Shown piece by piece: positions 34,169 through 44,857 of a DNA stretch of 64,000 nucleotides (its first letter is position 1; each line of letters starts with the position of its first letter). The notes under the pieces are model-generated. The model was not told the DNA's origin. It did no database searches and saw nothing but the letters and a program-made list of their open reading frames with translations. Origin of the DNA: CALFML01 sp044222245. GTDB lineage: Bacteria > Myxococcota_A > Polyangia > Palsa-1104 > JAEUJZ01. The translations under genes and the position numbers were made by a program. The stretch lies in contig JBGANQ010000029.1 of assembly GCA_044222245.1 (NCBI GenBank), positions 24,654-88,653 of the forward strand, in the 5' to 3' direction.

Positions 34169-35530
34169 ATGACTACCGCCAAGTCTACTTCCGCGCGCCT
34201 GCCGGACTTTCCGCGCGGCGCGGCCCTCAGCCTGGATTTCGAGGGGACCCAGGTCCCCGCCTTCGCCGGCGAGACCGTCGCCGTGGCCCTTTTGGCGGCG
34301 GGCGAGCAGGTGCTCAGCCGGTCGATCAAGTTCCACCGCCCGCGCAGCGCCTTCTGCCTGACCGGCGACTGCGGGGCCTGCCTCATGCGCATTGACGGCC
34401 AGCCCAACCTGCGAGCCTGCCGGACGCTGGTGCAGCCGGGCCTGCGCTGCGACCGCCAGAACGCCTGGCCTTCGGCCGACCTGGACATCCTGGCGGCTGC
34501 CGATCTGATGTTCCCGCACGGCATGGATCACCACACGCTGATGACCGCGCCGCGACCGCTCAACCAGGCGATGCAGCGGGTGGTGCAGCAGCTGGGAGGT
34601 CTAGGCCACCTGCCCGACCGCGCGCCGACGCTCGCCGAGCTGCCGCCGGGCCGCAGCCGCCACGTCGCGGTGGCGGTGATCGGCGCCGGTCCGGCCGGCC
34701 TGGCCGCCGCCACCGCGGCAGCGCAGCTCCTGGGCCGCCAAGGCGCCGTGCTGCTTGTCGAGGCGGCCCCAGTCGCCGGCGGCAGCTACCGGAGCGACCC
34801 CCGGCTCGGGCCGCCGGCGGCGGCGCAGGCCATCGCCGCGGCGCAGGCCGCCGGCGTCGAGCTGATCACCAGCGCGGCGGTCGCCGGCTTTTACCCCGAG
34901 GAGCACAACCCGGCGGCGCCGGACGGCGCGCTGGGGCTGCTGGCAGTGGCGACCCCCGACGGGCTGCTCAAGCTCAGCGCCGAGAGCTACATCTACGCGA
35001 CCGGCGGCCATCCGCAGAACGCGCTGTTTGTCGACAACGATCGGCCGGGGGTGCTGGCGGGGCGGGCCGTGGGGCTGCTCTTGTGCGGCTACGGGGTGCG
35101 GCTCGGCCGGCGGCCACTGGTGGTCGGGTCCGGGGACTACGCCGCGGCGCTGGCGGACGGGCTGGCGGCGGCCGGCGCCGAGGTGACGCGCATCGACGGC
35201 GCCAGCGAGCGCCTGGCGCGTGCCCTGGGCAGCCCCTGGGTCGACGGCGCGGTGGTCACCACGGCGGCGGGCCTAGAGCGTCACCTCAGCTGCGACCTCA
35301 TCGCCGTCGTCGAGCCGCCCGCGGCGGCGTCCGAGCTCTTGCAGCTGCACGGCGCCCAGGTCGCCTTCGACCCCCGCCTGGGCTTCTGCGCCGTCACCGG
35401 CGACAGCGGCCAGACTACCGTCCCCGGGGTGTGGGCCTGCGGCGAGGTCGCCGGTCAGTCGAGCGCGTCGGCCAGCGCCCAGCACGGACAGCTTGTCGGC
35501 AGCGCCGCGGCGCGCCAGCGGCGCGGTTGA
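34169..35530 (+). CDS. 2Fe-2S/FAD oxidoreductase subunit (HcnA-HcnB or sarcosine oxidase alpha-like)
   Basis: 453 residues. The N-terminal 100 residues are a Fer2_4-type ferredoxin with C63, C68, C71 and C84, the plant-type Cx4Cx2C...C arrangement. A pyridine-nucleotide-disulphide-type FAD domain follows from about 165 (VAVIGAGPAGLAAATAAAQL), with YATGGHPQNALFVDNDRPGVL and the second nucleotide site around PLVVGSGDYAAALADGL. This corresponds to HcnA and HcnB fused, but without the C-terminal BFD-type 2Fe-2S module. The next gene (13 bp away) carries that module and the amine-oxidase domain, so the two form one enzyme. Confidence 0.85.
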   Translation: MTTAKSTSARLPDFPRGAALSLDFEGTQVPAFAGETVAVALLAAGEQVLSRSIKFHRPRSAFCLTGDCGACLMRIDGQPNLRACRTLVQPGLRCDRQNAWPSADLDILAAADLMFPHGMDHHTLMTAPRPLNQAMQRVVQQLGGLGHLPDRAPTLAELPPGRSRHVAVAVIGAGPAGLAAATAAAQLLGRQGAVLLVEAAPVAGGSYRSDPRLGPPAAAQAIAAAQAAGVELITSAAVAGFYPEEHNPAAPDGALGLLAVATPDGLLKLSAESYIYATGGHPQNALFVDNDRPGVLAGRAVGLLLCGYGVRLGRRPLVVGSGDYAAALADGLAAAGAEVTRIDGASERLARALGSPWVDGAVVTTAAGLERHLSCDLIAVVEPPAAASELLQLHGAQVAFDPRLGFCAVTGDSGQTTVPGVWACGEVAGQSSASASAQHGQLVGSAAARQRRG

Positions 35531-35543
35531 GGCCAGGGTAGCC

Positions 35544-37181
<1,638 letters not shown>

Positions 37182-37227
37182 CGGCGCGAGCTGGCGCTGC
37201 TCGCGGGCGCCGTGGTACCAAGGCGGC

Positions 37228-37806
37228 ATGCGGTCGGTGCAGGCGCAGCTGCTGTCGGGCCTGGAGCTTTATCGCGAGGTCATCCTGACCCGCATGGCCG
37301 GGGCCCGCGAGTCGCTGTGGATCAGCACCGCCAACGTCAAAGAGATGTACATCGAGCGGGACGGCAGCTACCGCTCGATCCTCGAGCTGTTCGCCGAGCT
37401 GTGCCAGCGCGGCGTCGAGCTGCGGCTGCTGCACGCCGAGCTGCCGTCGCGGCCGTTTCGCGCCGCGTTCGACAAGATCCAGGCGCTGTGGTCGGGCGGC
37501 CTGCACCTGAAGATCTGCCCGCGGGTCCACTTCAAGGCGGTGATCGTCGACGGCGCCTGGATCTACCTCGGCAGCGCCAACCTGACCGGGGCGGGCCTGG
37601 GCGCCAAGGGGGAGGACAAGCGCAACTTCGAGCTCGGCTTCATCACCGAGGACTTCGAGATCATCGACCGCGCCACCGCGCTGTTCCAGTCGGTGTGGTC
37701 GGGCGCCGAGTGCGCCGCCTGCAAGCTGCGCGAGGTGTGCCCCGACCCCATCGGCGAGGCCGCGCCGCCGCCGCCCCGCCGCCGCCGCCGCCTGCGCCTT
37801 CAGTGA
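37228..37806 (+). CDS. Single-HKD phospholipase-D-like protein
   Basis: 192 residues. One HKD motif, HFKAVIVDGAWIYLGSANLTG (about 110-130), as in PLD-superfamily nucleases of the Nuc/BfiI type that work as dimers. SLWISTANVKEMYI in the N-terminal half is the usual strand before the active site. A cluster CAACKLREVC near the C-terminus could bind a metal. There is no signal peptide, so it is probably cytoplasmic. Confidence 0.8.
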   Translation: MRSVQAQLLSGLELYREVILTRMAGARESLWISTANVKEMYIERDGSYRSILELFAELCQRGVELRLLHAELPSRPFRAAFDKIQALWSGGLHLKICPRVHFKAVIVDGAWIYLGSANLTGAGLGAKGEDKRNFELGFITEDFEIIDRATALFQSVWSGAECAACKLREVCPDPIGEAAPPPPRRRRRLRLQ

Positions 37807-37855
37807 GCACACGCCTGCGCCGCGCTTGCTGCCCGCCGCCGCCCCGGCAAGGGGT

Positions 37856-39070
37856 TCAAGCGGCGCGAGTGAAGATCAGCACCGCGTTGTTGCCGCCGAA
37901 GGCGAAGCTCGCCGAGAGCACGGCATCCACGCGCTCGGCGCGGGCGGCGCCGCGGATGAAGTCGAGGCCAAACTCGGGGTCGGGTGTCTGCAGGTTTACG
38001 GTGGGCGGCAGCGCCTCATCCACCAGCGCCAGCACCGCCGCGACCGCCTCGATCGCGCCGGCGGCTCCGAGGGTGTGGCCGACCATGGACTTGATGGAGC
38101 TTATCGGCACCTGCGCGGCGCGCGGCCCGAGCAGCGCCCGCACCGCGGCGCTCTCGGCGGCGTCGTTGTGCGGCGTGCCGGTGCCGTGGGCGTTGATGTA
38201 GCCGATGGCCTCCGGCTCAAGGCGCGCATCGTGCAGCGCGGCGCGCATCGCCCGCAGCGCCCCGGCGCCCTGGGGGTGGGGGGCGGTCATGTGGTGGGCA
38301 TCGCAGCTCAGCCCGGCGCCAGCCAGGTGGGCGTAGATGCGGGCGCCGCGCCGTCGGGCGTGTGCTTCCGACTCGAGCACCAGCACCGCCGCGCCTTCAC
38401 CGAGGTTGAGCCCTTTGCGCTCCAGGTCGAAGGGTCGGCAGTAGTCGGGCGCGGTGGCGCGCAGGGCGGAAAAGCCGGCGCAGGTGAGGCGGCACAGGCC
38501 CTCGGCGCCACCGGCCAGCGCGACCTCGACGTGCCCCAGGGCGATCAGATCCAGGGCCTGACTTATCGCGATCGCCGACGAGCTGCACGCCGTCATGATC
38601 GTCGACCGCGGCCCGCCCGCCGCGAGCACCCGCGCCACCAGATCGGTCACCGCCGCCGGCTGATGCGAGACGAGCCGGGTGGCCGGCGGCAGCTCGGCGC
38701 GGTGCTCGTCGAGGAGCTCGCGCAGGTAGTCTTCGGTGTCGGGGGCGCCGCCGGTGCCGATGCCGAACAGGACCGCTGCTTGCGCGAGCTCTTTGTGCCC
38801 CAGGCCAGCGTCGGCCGCTGCCGAGAGCGCCGCCCGCAGCCCGAAGCGGTCCGGGCGCGAGGTATACGCCGGCAGCGGCGCCGCCAGCTCGGGCAGCGCC
38901 GGCTCGGCGGCCTGTCCGACCAGGTCGCTGCGGGCGCCGGTGACGTCGAACAGCGTCAGCTTGGCGATGCCGCAGCGGCCCGCTTGCAGTCCGCTGGCGA
39001 AGGCGCGGAGATCCGGTCCCAGGGCGCTGACGACGCCCAGGCCGGTGACTACCACGTTGTTGCGGTCCAA
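37856..39070 (-). CDS. Beta-ketoacyl-ACP synthase, FabF-like
   Basis: 404 residues. NVVVTGLGVVSALGP at the start, the nucleophile TACSSSAIAISQAL with Cys162, the histidines in YINAHGTGTPHND and SMVGHTLGAAGAIEA, and SFAFGGNNAVLIF at the end are the condensing-enzyme hallmarks. It elongates acyl-ACP by malonyl condensation. No acp or fab neighbours are present, so a role in secondary or special lipid synthesis is as likely as housekeeping FabF. Confidence 0.92.
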   Translation of the reverse strand: MDRNNVVVTGLGVVSALGPDLRAFASGLQAGRCGIAKLTLFDVTGARSDLVGQAAEPALPELAAPLPAYTSRPDRFGLRAALSAAADAGLGHKELAQAAVLFGIGTGGAPDTEDYLRELLDEHRAELPPATRLVSHQPAAVTDLVARVLAAGGPRSTIMTACSSSAIAISQALDLIALGHVEVALAGGAEGLCRLTCAGFSALRATAPDYCRPFDLERKGLNLGEGAAVLVLESEAHARRRGARIYAHLAGAGLSCDAHHMTAPHPQGAGALRAMRAALHDARLEPEAIGYINAHGTGTPHNDAAESAAVRALLGPRAAQVPISSIKSMVGHTLGAAGAIEAVAAVLALVDEALPPTVNLQTPDPEFGLDFIRGAARAERVDAVLSASFAFGGNNAVLIFTRAA

Positions 39071-39085
39071 GGCTCCCTCCTCTGC

Positions 39086-41266
39086 TCAGCCAGGCTCGCG
39101 CCGCCGCTGCGTCAAGGCGATAGCGGTCGCCGCGAGGATCAGAACAAAAGCGGGCGAGCTCGCCGCCGCCGGCCCGCCCATCCCGCACCAGCCGCCGTGG
39201 AGCACCGGCCGATCATAGATTGAAGGGTGCGCCACCGCCGGCTCGGTGCAGACGCCGGCGACGCAGTATAGCTCGTCGCCGCAGCCGCAGCGGCGCTGCT
39301 GCTCGGCCAGGCGGAGCAGGCTGGCGACATCCAGCAGGCCGGCGCCGCAGCCGCCCTCCAGCACCGCCGGACACTGGTAGCGCGGGTCGGCCGAGTCGCG
39401 CAACAGCGCAGCGAGCGGCGGCGGCGCCAGGCCGGGCAGCAGCGACTTGACCAGCGCCACGGCGCCGCTCACATGCGGGGCGGCCTGCGAGGTGCCAACG
39501 AGCTCGCCGTAGGTAAACGGCGGCCGGCTCGGCTCGGGAACACCGTCGTCGCGATAGGTCGAAAGGACGCCCTCGGGGGGACCGCCCTGTAGGTCCACCG
39601 GCAGGAGGTCGGGGAGCTCCTGGGCGTCGGGCAGGCCGCCGCCCGGGGCCAGCAGGTCGACCCGCGGTCCGAAGTTCGAGTAGCTGGCGCGCGCCCCGCG
39701 TCGATCGAGGGCGCCGACCGTGATCACCCCGTCCAGTCCGCCCGGCGAGTAGGTCACCGCGTCCGCCCCACCGTTGCCGGCGGCGGCGACCACGGCGACC
39801 CCGCGGCTCAGCGCGTCATCGATGGCCCGCTGCAGGGTGAACGACACTCCGGGACCGCCGAAGCTCAGGTTCAGGACGTGCGCCGGCGATGGCGCCCGCG
39901 GCAGGCCGCCGACCTGGGCGCCGCTCGCCCAGCGCACCGCGTCGGCGATATCGCTGTCGATGCCGTCGCCGCCGTTGACCCCCAGGACCCGCACCGGCAG
40001 CAGGCGGCACTTCTGATCGACGCCGGCGATGCCCAGGCCGTTATTGGTGACGGCGCCGATGGTGCCGGCGACGTGCAGCCCGTGCAGCCGGCTGGAGTCG
40101 ATGGTGCCGGGGTCGCTGGGATCAGGGTCGCGGGTGCCGTCGCCGTCACCGGCGCTCAGCGGGTCGGAGACAAAATCGTAGCCGGCGAGCAGGCGCGGCT
40201 CGAGGTCCGGGTGGCCCCTGACGATGCCGGTGTCGAGGAACGCCACCACCACGCTCTCGGAGCCCTGGGCGAGCTCCCAGGCCTGCGGCATGCGGATGAG
40301 CGGCAGGCTCCACTGCGCCGGCAGCAGCGGGTCGTTGGGCAGGCTGGCGGCGTGGCGGATGCGATCCGGCTCGACGCGGGCAACCCGCGGATCGGTGGCC
40401 AGCTGGGCGAGCGCCTGGCGGGTGGCGGCGGCGTCGCGGGCAGCGGGCAGCGCATACAGAACGATCGCCCCGCCGCCGTCCGCGGTCCCGGGCGATGGGA
40501 CTAGCTCGCGCAGCGCCTGCACCTGGACCCCGCCTAGCAGCTGAACGGGCGGCGTGGCAGCCACGATCGTTCCCACCGCCCGCGCGGCCGGCGCGCCCTG
40601 CTGCCCCGCTGCTCCGTCTGCAGTCAGGCCAGGCGAGGTCGCCGCGAGCTCGACCAGCGCATAGCCGGGGCGCCAGGCCTCGTGCGGCACCGCCGGCGCC
40701 AGCCGGGGCGGTACGGTCCGCGCCGACCGCCTTGCGCCCAAGGCCGGGCCCGCCGGCGGCAAGGGCGATGCGGGTTCCGGACCGGATCGCTGTGCAGTCA
40801 GGGGCTGCCCTGCCGCCGATGCGAGGGTCGACAGCGCCTTCTGACGAGCGGCGCCGCCCAGCTCACATCCGGAGCCGGTCGCCCAGGCGGCGAGCATGCT
40901 CCACACTAGAAACGGCGCGATGCCGCGGCCCCCGGCACCACCGCTCTTCCCTCGGCTGCGCCTGTCATTACCGCCGCGCCTGTCATCACCGCTGCGTCCG
41001 TCAGCGCCGCACGGCACGTCAGCGCTGCCCCGCACGTCAGCCCCGCCCCTCACGCTAGCCCCGCCCCTCACGCTAGCCCCGCCCCTCACTTCATCGCCGC
41101 CCCCGGCGCCACTCCTCTCGCCGACGCCCGCGCCGCGAGGGTCGCTGCCGAGGGTGAAGCGATCCCGACAAGCGCTTGCAGCAGTCCGCGTAAACCGGCG
41201 CATACGGGGCGAGCTTACCCAATTTGCGATCTCGCGCTCGGCAAAAAAACGTGTGCGCCAGGGCAT
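39086..41266 (-). CDS. Subtilisin-family (S8) protease with a MYXO-CTERM-like tail
   Basis: 726 residues if translation starts at ATG 41266, which has a GGAGGGAACC upstream. The first 110 residues are Arg/Gly-rich repeats (RGGASV). A hydrophobic, Cys-containing segment (FLVWSMLAAWATGSGC) follows. The S8 domain has Asp in VVAFLDTGIVRGHPDL, His in LHGLHVAGTIGA and Ser in GTSQAAPHVSGAVA. A Cys-rich segment precedes the C-terminal WCGMGG, a transmembrane stretch (SPAFVLILAATAIALT) and QRRREPG, the layout of MYXO-CTERM surface anchors. The region before the hydrophobic segment is doubtful as protein, but no better start is visible. Confidence 0.85.
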   Translation of the reverse strand: MPWRTRFFAEREIANWVSSPRMRRFTRTAASACRDRFTLGSDPRGAGVGERSGAGGGDEVRGGASVRGGASVRGGADVRGSADVPCGADGRSGDDRRGGNDRRSRGKSGGAGGRGIAPFLVWSMLAAWATGSGCELGGAARQKALSTLASAAGQPLTAQRSGPEPASPLPPAGPALGARRSARTVPPRLAPAVPHEAWRPGYALVELAATSPGLTADGAAGQQGAPAARAVGTIVAATPPVQLLGGVQVQALRELVPSPGTADGGGAIVLYALPAARDAAATRQALAQLATDPRVARVEPDRIRHAASLPNDPLLPAQWSLPLIRMPQAWELAQGSESVVVAFLDTGIVRGHPDLEPRLLAGYDFVSDPLSAGDGDGTRDPDPSDPGTIDSSRLHGLHVAGTIGAVTNNGLGIAGVDQKCRLLPVRVLGVNGGDGIDSDIADAVRWASGAQVGGLPRAPSPAHVLNLSFGGPGVSFTLQRAIDDALSRGVAVVAAAGNGGADAVTYSPGGLDGVITVGALDRRGARASYSNFGPRVDLLAPGGGLPDAQELPDLLPVDLQGGPPEGVLSTYRDDGVPEPSRPPFTYGELVGTSQAAPHVSGAVALVKSLLPGLAPPPLAALLRDSADPRYQCPAVLEGGCGAGLLDVASLLRLAEQQRRCGCGDELYCVAGVCTEPAVAHPSIYDRPVLHGGWCGMGGPAAASSPAFVLILAATAIALTQRRREPG

Positions 41267-41310
41267 TTAGCGGGTTCCCTCCGCAGGGGAAGGCGACTTA
41301 TTCTGATGGT

Positions 41311-41934
41311 ATGTTCGCCCAGACTCTGCTGCTGTCGGCGGTGCTGGCTCACCTGACCAGCCCGGGAATCCACCTCAGCTCCGGGGACGCCCTGCCGTGG
41401 GTCACGGCGACGGCGCTCGGGGCGCGGCTGCACCGCGATCTGGGGGTCGTGCCCGAGGCCGCGCTCGGGTTCCGCGGCGGCCGGCCGATGGTCCTGGCGG
41501 TCGTCCCGATCAAAGCCCCAGCGCTCAGCGAGTCGAGCACGCGCGCCGGCGCCCAGGCATTTCGGACCTGGGAGCCCGAGGATTTCGTTCGCGCCGAGGT
41601 GCGCACCGCGGCCGCATACTTCAAGATGGCCGCCGCCGCCCGCCGCGCCGGCATCCGGCTGCAGGTCAACAGCGGCTTCCGCACCGACGACGAGCAGCGC
41701 GAGCTTTACAACCTGTACCGGCGCGGCCGCGGGCCGCTGGCGGCCAAGCCCGGCGGCTCCAACCACCAGAGCGGTCATGCCCTGGACCTGGACACCCGCT
41801 CGCCGCAGGTGCGGCGCTGGCTGTGGCGCCATGCCTTCCGCTTCGGCTTCCGCCGCACAGTCGCCTGCGAGCGCTGGCACTACGAGCACTGGGACATCGC
41901 CGAGCACGACCTGGCCGGCTCGCTGCGCGGCTGA
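41311..41934 (+). CDS. VanY-type D-alanyl-D-alanine carboxypeptidase (M15B)
   Basis: 207 residues from ATG 41311. SGFRTDDEQRELYNLY, GGSNHQSGHALDLDT and ERWHYEHWDI are the conserved blocks that carry the zinc ligands (His, Asp, His) and catalytic Glu of VanY-like peptidases. The first 19 residues are hydrophobic enough for a signal. It trims or recycles peptidoglycan stem peptides. It is divergent from the subtilase gene across 44 bp. Confidence 0.88.
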   Translation: MFAQTLLLSAVLAHLTSPGIHLSSGDALPWVTATALGARLHRDLGVVPEAALGFRGGRPMVLAVVPIKAPALSESSTRAGAQAFRTWEPEDFVRAEVRTAAAYFKMAAAARRAGIRLQVNSGFRTDDEQRELYNLYRRGRGPLAAKPGGSNHQSGHALDLDTRSPQVRRWLWRHAFRFGFRRTVACERWHYEHWDIAEHDLAGSLRG

Positions 41935-41944
41935 GCGCCGCCGC

Positions 41945-42511
41945 CTAGCGCAGCCGCTTCCAAAAGATGTTCTCGGTGATCCCCGGCCGGGCGAAGTCGG
42001 GCAGCGTGCCGGCGGCGAGGTAGCCGTGGCGGGCATAGAACCGCTGCGCCCCGAGGTTGAAATCCGAGGTGAGCAGAAACAGCGCCGAGCTGTGCTGCTT
42101 GACCTCCTCTTCGACGGCGCGCAGCAGCAGCGTGCCGATGCCGCGCCCTTCACAGCCGGGGCGCAGCGCGAGCAGCCGCAGGTACCCCCCGTTGCCGAAC
42201 TGCCCGCGCGAGCAGAAGCGCGCCAGGCCCCACAGCTCGGCGGCCGCCGACTCGGCGTCCCCGGCGGTTGCCGCCGCGCCGTAGGCGAGCAGCAGGCTCT
42301 CGGCGGCGCCGCTTGGGGCCGGGGGGCCGCTGTCGCCCGAGGGGCGGGCCCGGTCTTTGACGATGCGCTCCAGCTCGCGGAACAGGCCCGCCTCGCTGGC
42401 CCCATAGCGCTGCAGCAGCGGCTGCGTCGCCACCGCCGCGGCGAGCCGCGCCAGGGCCTGCAGGTCGTCGCGGCGGGCCGGCCGAACCCCGACGCACGGC
42501 GCAACGCTCAC
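41945..42511 (-). CDS. GNAT-family N-acetyltransferase
   Basis: 188 residues from GTG 42511, which overlaps the ferredoxin stop (GTGA). The N-terminal VRPARRDDLQALARL and the acetyl-CoA loop LRLLALRPGCEGRGIGTLLLRAVEEE are GNAT signatures. QRFYARHGYLAAG is the usual C-terminal motif. Substrate unknown; the coupling suggests a link with the ferredoxin. Confidence 0.85.
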   Translation of the reverse strand: MSVAPCVGVRPARRDDLQALARLAAAVATQPLLQRYGASEAGLFRELERIVKDRARPSGDSGPPAPSGAAESLLLAYGAAATAGDAESAAAELWGLARFCSRGQFGNGGYLRLLALRPGCEGRGIGTLLLRAVEEEVKQHSSALFLLTSDFNLGAQRFYARHGYLAAGTLPDFARPGITENIFWKRLR

Positions 42512-43056
42512 AGGGTGCTCCGCGGGCGCACCCGAATCGACGCCGGCTCGGTCGGGCAGTAGTACTCGCACAGGCCGCAGCCGGTGCACGCCGCGGTCAC
42601 CTGCGGTCGCCCCTGGGCGTCGATCACAATCGCGCCCGCCACCGGGCAGTGATCATGGCACTGGCTGCACGGCTCGCCGCGATGCGGGAGGCAGCGCTTG
42701 GGGTTCACCTCGGCCAGCCCCATCTGCACCTCGGCGGGCAGCTGCAGCGGGCGCAGCGTCCCGCTCGGGCAGACGGTGGTGCACAACAGCCCGTGACACA
42801 GCACGCACGGGGCGTCGCGCGCGACGATGTGGGGGGTGCCGGCGCGTTCGTTGTACTCGGAGTCGAGCGGCTTTATCGCCTGCCGCGGGCAGATGTTCAC
42901 GCAGGCGCCGCAGCGATAGCAGCTGTCGCCGATCTTGGCCTCGTCGACCGAGCCCGGTGGACGCAGCGGCACCGTCAGCACCACGGGCTTGGGCGCCTGG
43001 TTTACCGGGCGGCGGAACATACTAAACAGGTCACGGCGGCTCAGCTTCTCGGCCAT
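42508..43056 (-). CDS. Multi-cluster 4Fe-4S ferredoxin, NapF/NapG-like
   Basis: Start at ATG 43056, with AAGGAGGG upstream. 182 residues. An LSRRDLFSMF motif at the N-terminus resembles the start of NapF. Four cysteine groups follow: CYRCGACVNICP, CVLCHGLLCTTVCP, CSQCHDHCP and CTGCGLCEYYCP, enough for three or four 4Fe-4S clusters. It likely carries electrons for a reductase or maturation step. No nap genes lie nearby, so the partner is unknown. Confidence 0.85.
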   Translation of the reverse strand: MAEKLSRRDLFSMFRRPVNQAPKPVVLTVPLRPPGSVDEAKIGDSCYRCGACVNICPRQAIKPLDSEYNERAGTPHIVARDAPCVLCHGLLCTTVCPSGTLRPLQLPAEVQMGLAEVNPKRCLPHRGEPCSQCHDHCPVAGAIVIDAQGRPQVTAACTGCGLCEYYCPTEPASIRVRPRSTL

Positions 43057-43224
43057 CTGGATCTTGCCCTCCTTCTTGTCCGCCGGTCGGCGGATGCAGC
43101 GCCGGACGCGGCCGCCTGGACCCGACCGCCCGCGCGCCGGGCGCGTGACAGCGCGGCGCCCACGCACTAGCATGCGCCTATGCTGGCTGGTTCGGCTAGG
43201 CCCCGTGCGCGCCTATCTGCAGGA

Positions 43225-43602
43225 ATGTTGTGGCGGGCCGCCCTGTTGCTCGCGGGGCTCGGCGGGGGCGTTGCCGGCTGCGGCGAGCCGGCGGCGCAGG
43301 ATGTCACCGTACGCTGGCGGCTGGCCGACGGTCGCTCATGCATTGACGCCGCGGTGGTGCTGGTCACCATCACCACCCCCGATCGCACGGGCAGCGGTGG
43401 CCCGAGCACGTTCTCGATGCGCTGCCCGGCGGCCCCCGGCGCCTTCACCCAGCTAGTAGTGCCGTCGGTGTCGGCGGGCGCGCAGCTGCAGGGGCAGGGG
43501 CTTTCGGCGAGCGCCACGGTCCTTTATCGCGGCACGGCGACGGTCGCCGACCCGCTTGTCCCCAACCTCGATCTGTTTCTTTATTTCACCGGCGGCCGCT
43601 AG
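43225..43602 (+). CDS. Small lipoprotein of unknown function
   Basis: Start at ATG 43225, which begins the signal (LWRAALLLAGLGGGVAGCGEP) with an ideal lipobox. The 15 upstream codons add nothing protein-like. 125 residues, with one predicted disulphide pair (Cys near 37 and 64) and beta-rich content (VTVRWRLADGRS, ASATVLYRGTATV). It is divergent from the ferredoxin operon. Not recognised. Confidence 0.75.
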   Translation: MLWRAALLLAGLGGGVAGCGEPAAQDVTVRWRLADGRSCIDAAVVLVTITTPDRTGSGGPSTFSMRCPAAPGAFTQLVVPSVSAGAQLQGQGLSASATVLYRGTATVADPLVPNLDLFLYFTGGR

Positions 43603-43637
43603 CGCCGCCGCGGGCCGCGCCGCGAGCCAGGCCTGGG

Positions 43638-43958
43638 TCAGCCGCCGGTGATGACGTTGGGCGAGCCGACGATGGTGTTGCCGACGCCGCCGCAGTGCTT
43701 GGTCATGTCGCCCAGGCGGTGCGCCTTGCGGCCGTTGATAAGGACGGTGCCGCTGCCCATCTTGGCATTCCAGGTGTTGCCGTTGCAGCACGCTGCATGG
43801 ATCCCTGGATCGCCGACCCGCACCGACGGCAGGTTGTTGGTCAGCACGTTAGTCGAGCCCTGGATCGCCGGCCCGATGACCGGGTGTGGGCACGCCGGAC
43901 ACCCGTGGGCGTCGGCCGGATTGACAGCTAGATCACTGACTCGTGCTTGCGGTGGCAT
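43638..43958 (-). CDS. PAAR-domain spike-tip protein
   Basis: 106 residues made up almost wholly of a PAAR-like (DUF4150 type) domain: DAHGCPACPHPVIGPAIQGS, VRVGDPGIHAACCNG, GSGTVLINGRKAHRLGD. These proteins bind zinc and sharpen the tip of the type VI or other contractile injection spike. It lies 1 nt after the VgrG-like gene and is clearly co-translated. Confidence 0.92.
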   Translation of the reverse strand: MPPQARVSDLAVNPADAHGCPACPHPVIGPAIQGSTNVLTNNLPSVRVGDPGIHAACCNGNTWNAKMGSGTVLINGRKAHRLGDMTKHCGGVGNTIVGSPNVITGG

Positions 43959-43959
43959 G

Positions 43960-44799
43960 TTAGTTCAACTTAATCAGGGCAGCCTGCTCGGTCATGGTGG
44001 CGCCGGCGTTGAGGTCCATGTTCGCCCCGGCCTTGACCTTGACGTTGGAGGACGCCTGGATCTCGTAGTTGGTGCCGGCCTTGGCGGTGGTCTCTTTGCT
44101 GCTCTCGGTCTCGATGACCTTGGCCTCGATGCGGACCTTCTCCTTGGCCTTGATGAGGATGTCGCCGGTCTTGCTCTCGATCGTGATCTTCTTGTTCTGG
44201 GTATCGATGAGGATGTAGTTCTCTTCTTTACCGTCGTAGATCTCGATCTTGGTCGGCTGGTTGCCGGCGTCGTTGAGGACGATGCGGTGCTTCTGGCCCG
44301 ACTCGATGGTGACGCGCGGGTTGGAGGCGTTGTCGTTGAAGATAAGCTCGTGCTTGGCGCGGCTGCTGAACGAGCGGATGTCGTTCTTCTTGGCGTCGGC
44401 CTGGCCGCGGAAGTCGGCGTGATCGCTGTTGAAGCGCTTGGTCGGCGACTTGGCGTCGACGTTGGCGAACGACGGCTTGTCCATGCCGTTCCACAGCGTC
44501 GCGATGACCACCGCCTGGTTGAAGTCGCCGTTGACGAAAGCGACCAGGACCTCGTCCTCTTTCTCGGGCAGCCAGAACGAGCCGCGGCCGCCGCCGCCGG
44601 CGCCCAGGGTGCCGATGCGGCACCAGTGGCTCTCCTCCTGCTGGCCGCTGCCGTGGCTCGGCGGCAGCGTCGGGAACTTCACCTTGACGCGGTAGTCGCC
44701 CTTGTCGTGGACGTTATCGGTGACGATGCCCACCGTCATGGTGTTGGCGTTGCCGCCGCCAATCTGGCCAGCTTTCGTATCTCTATCGTGCTTGTACAT
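43960..44799 (-). CDS. Short VgrG/gpV-like spike protein (OB fold plus beta-helix)
   Basis: 279 residues, GGAG upstream. The first 120 residues are the gp5/VgrG OB domain (TVGIVTDNVHDKGDYRVKVKFP, HWCRIGTLGAGGGGRGSFWLPEKEDEVLVAF, VVIATLWNG). The rest is a repetitive charged beta-helix (NKKITIESKTGDILIKAKEKVRIE). It lacks the two gp27-like domains of a full VgrG (600+ residues), as do the spike proteins of extracellular contractile injection systems and phage gpV. It is operonic with the PAAR gene. Confidence 0.88.
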   Translation of the reverse strand: MYKHDRDTKAGQIGGGNANTMTVGIVTDNVHDKGDYRVKVKFPTLPPSHGSGQQEESHWCRIGTLGAGGGGRGSFWLPEKEDEVLVAFVNGDFNQAVVIATLWNGMDKPSFANVDAKSPTKRFNSDHADFRGQADAKKNDIRSFSSRAKHELIFNDNASNPRVTIESGQKHRIVLNDAGNQPTKIEIYDGKEENYILIDTQNKKITIESKTGDILIKAKEKVRIEAKVIETESSKETTAKAGTNYEIQASSNVKVKAGANMDLNAGATMTEQAALIKLN

Positions 44800-44857
44800 C
44801 GCGTCTCCTGCGCATCTTCAAAAAAGCTATCTTGGCGGCCGACCGACGGGCCTGGGG

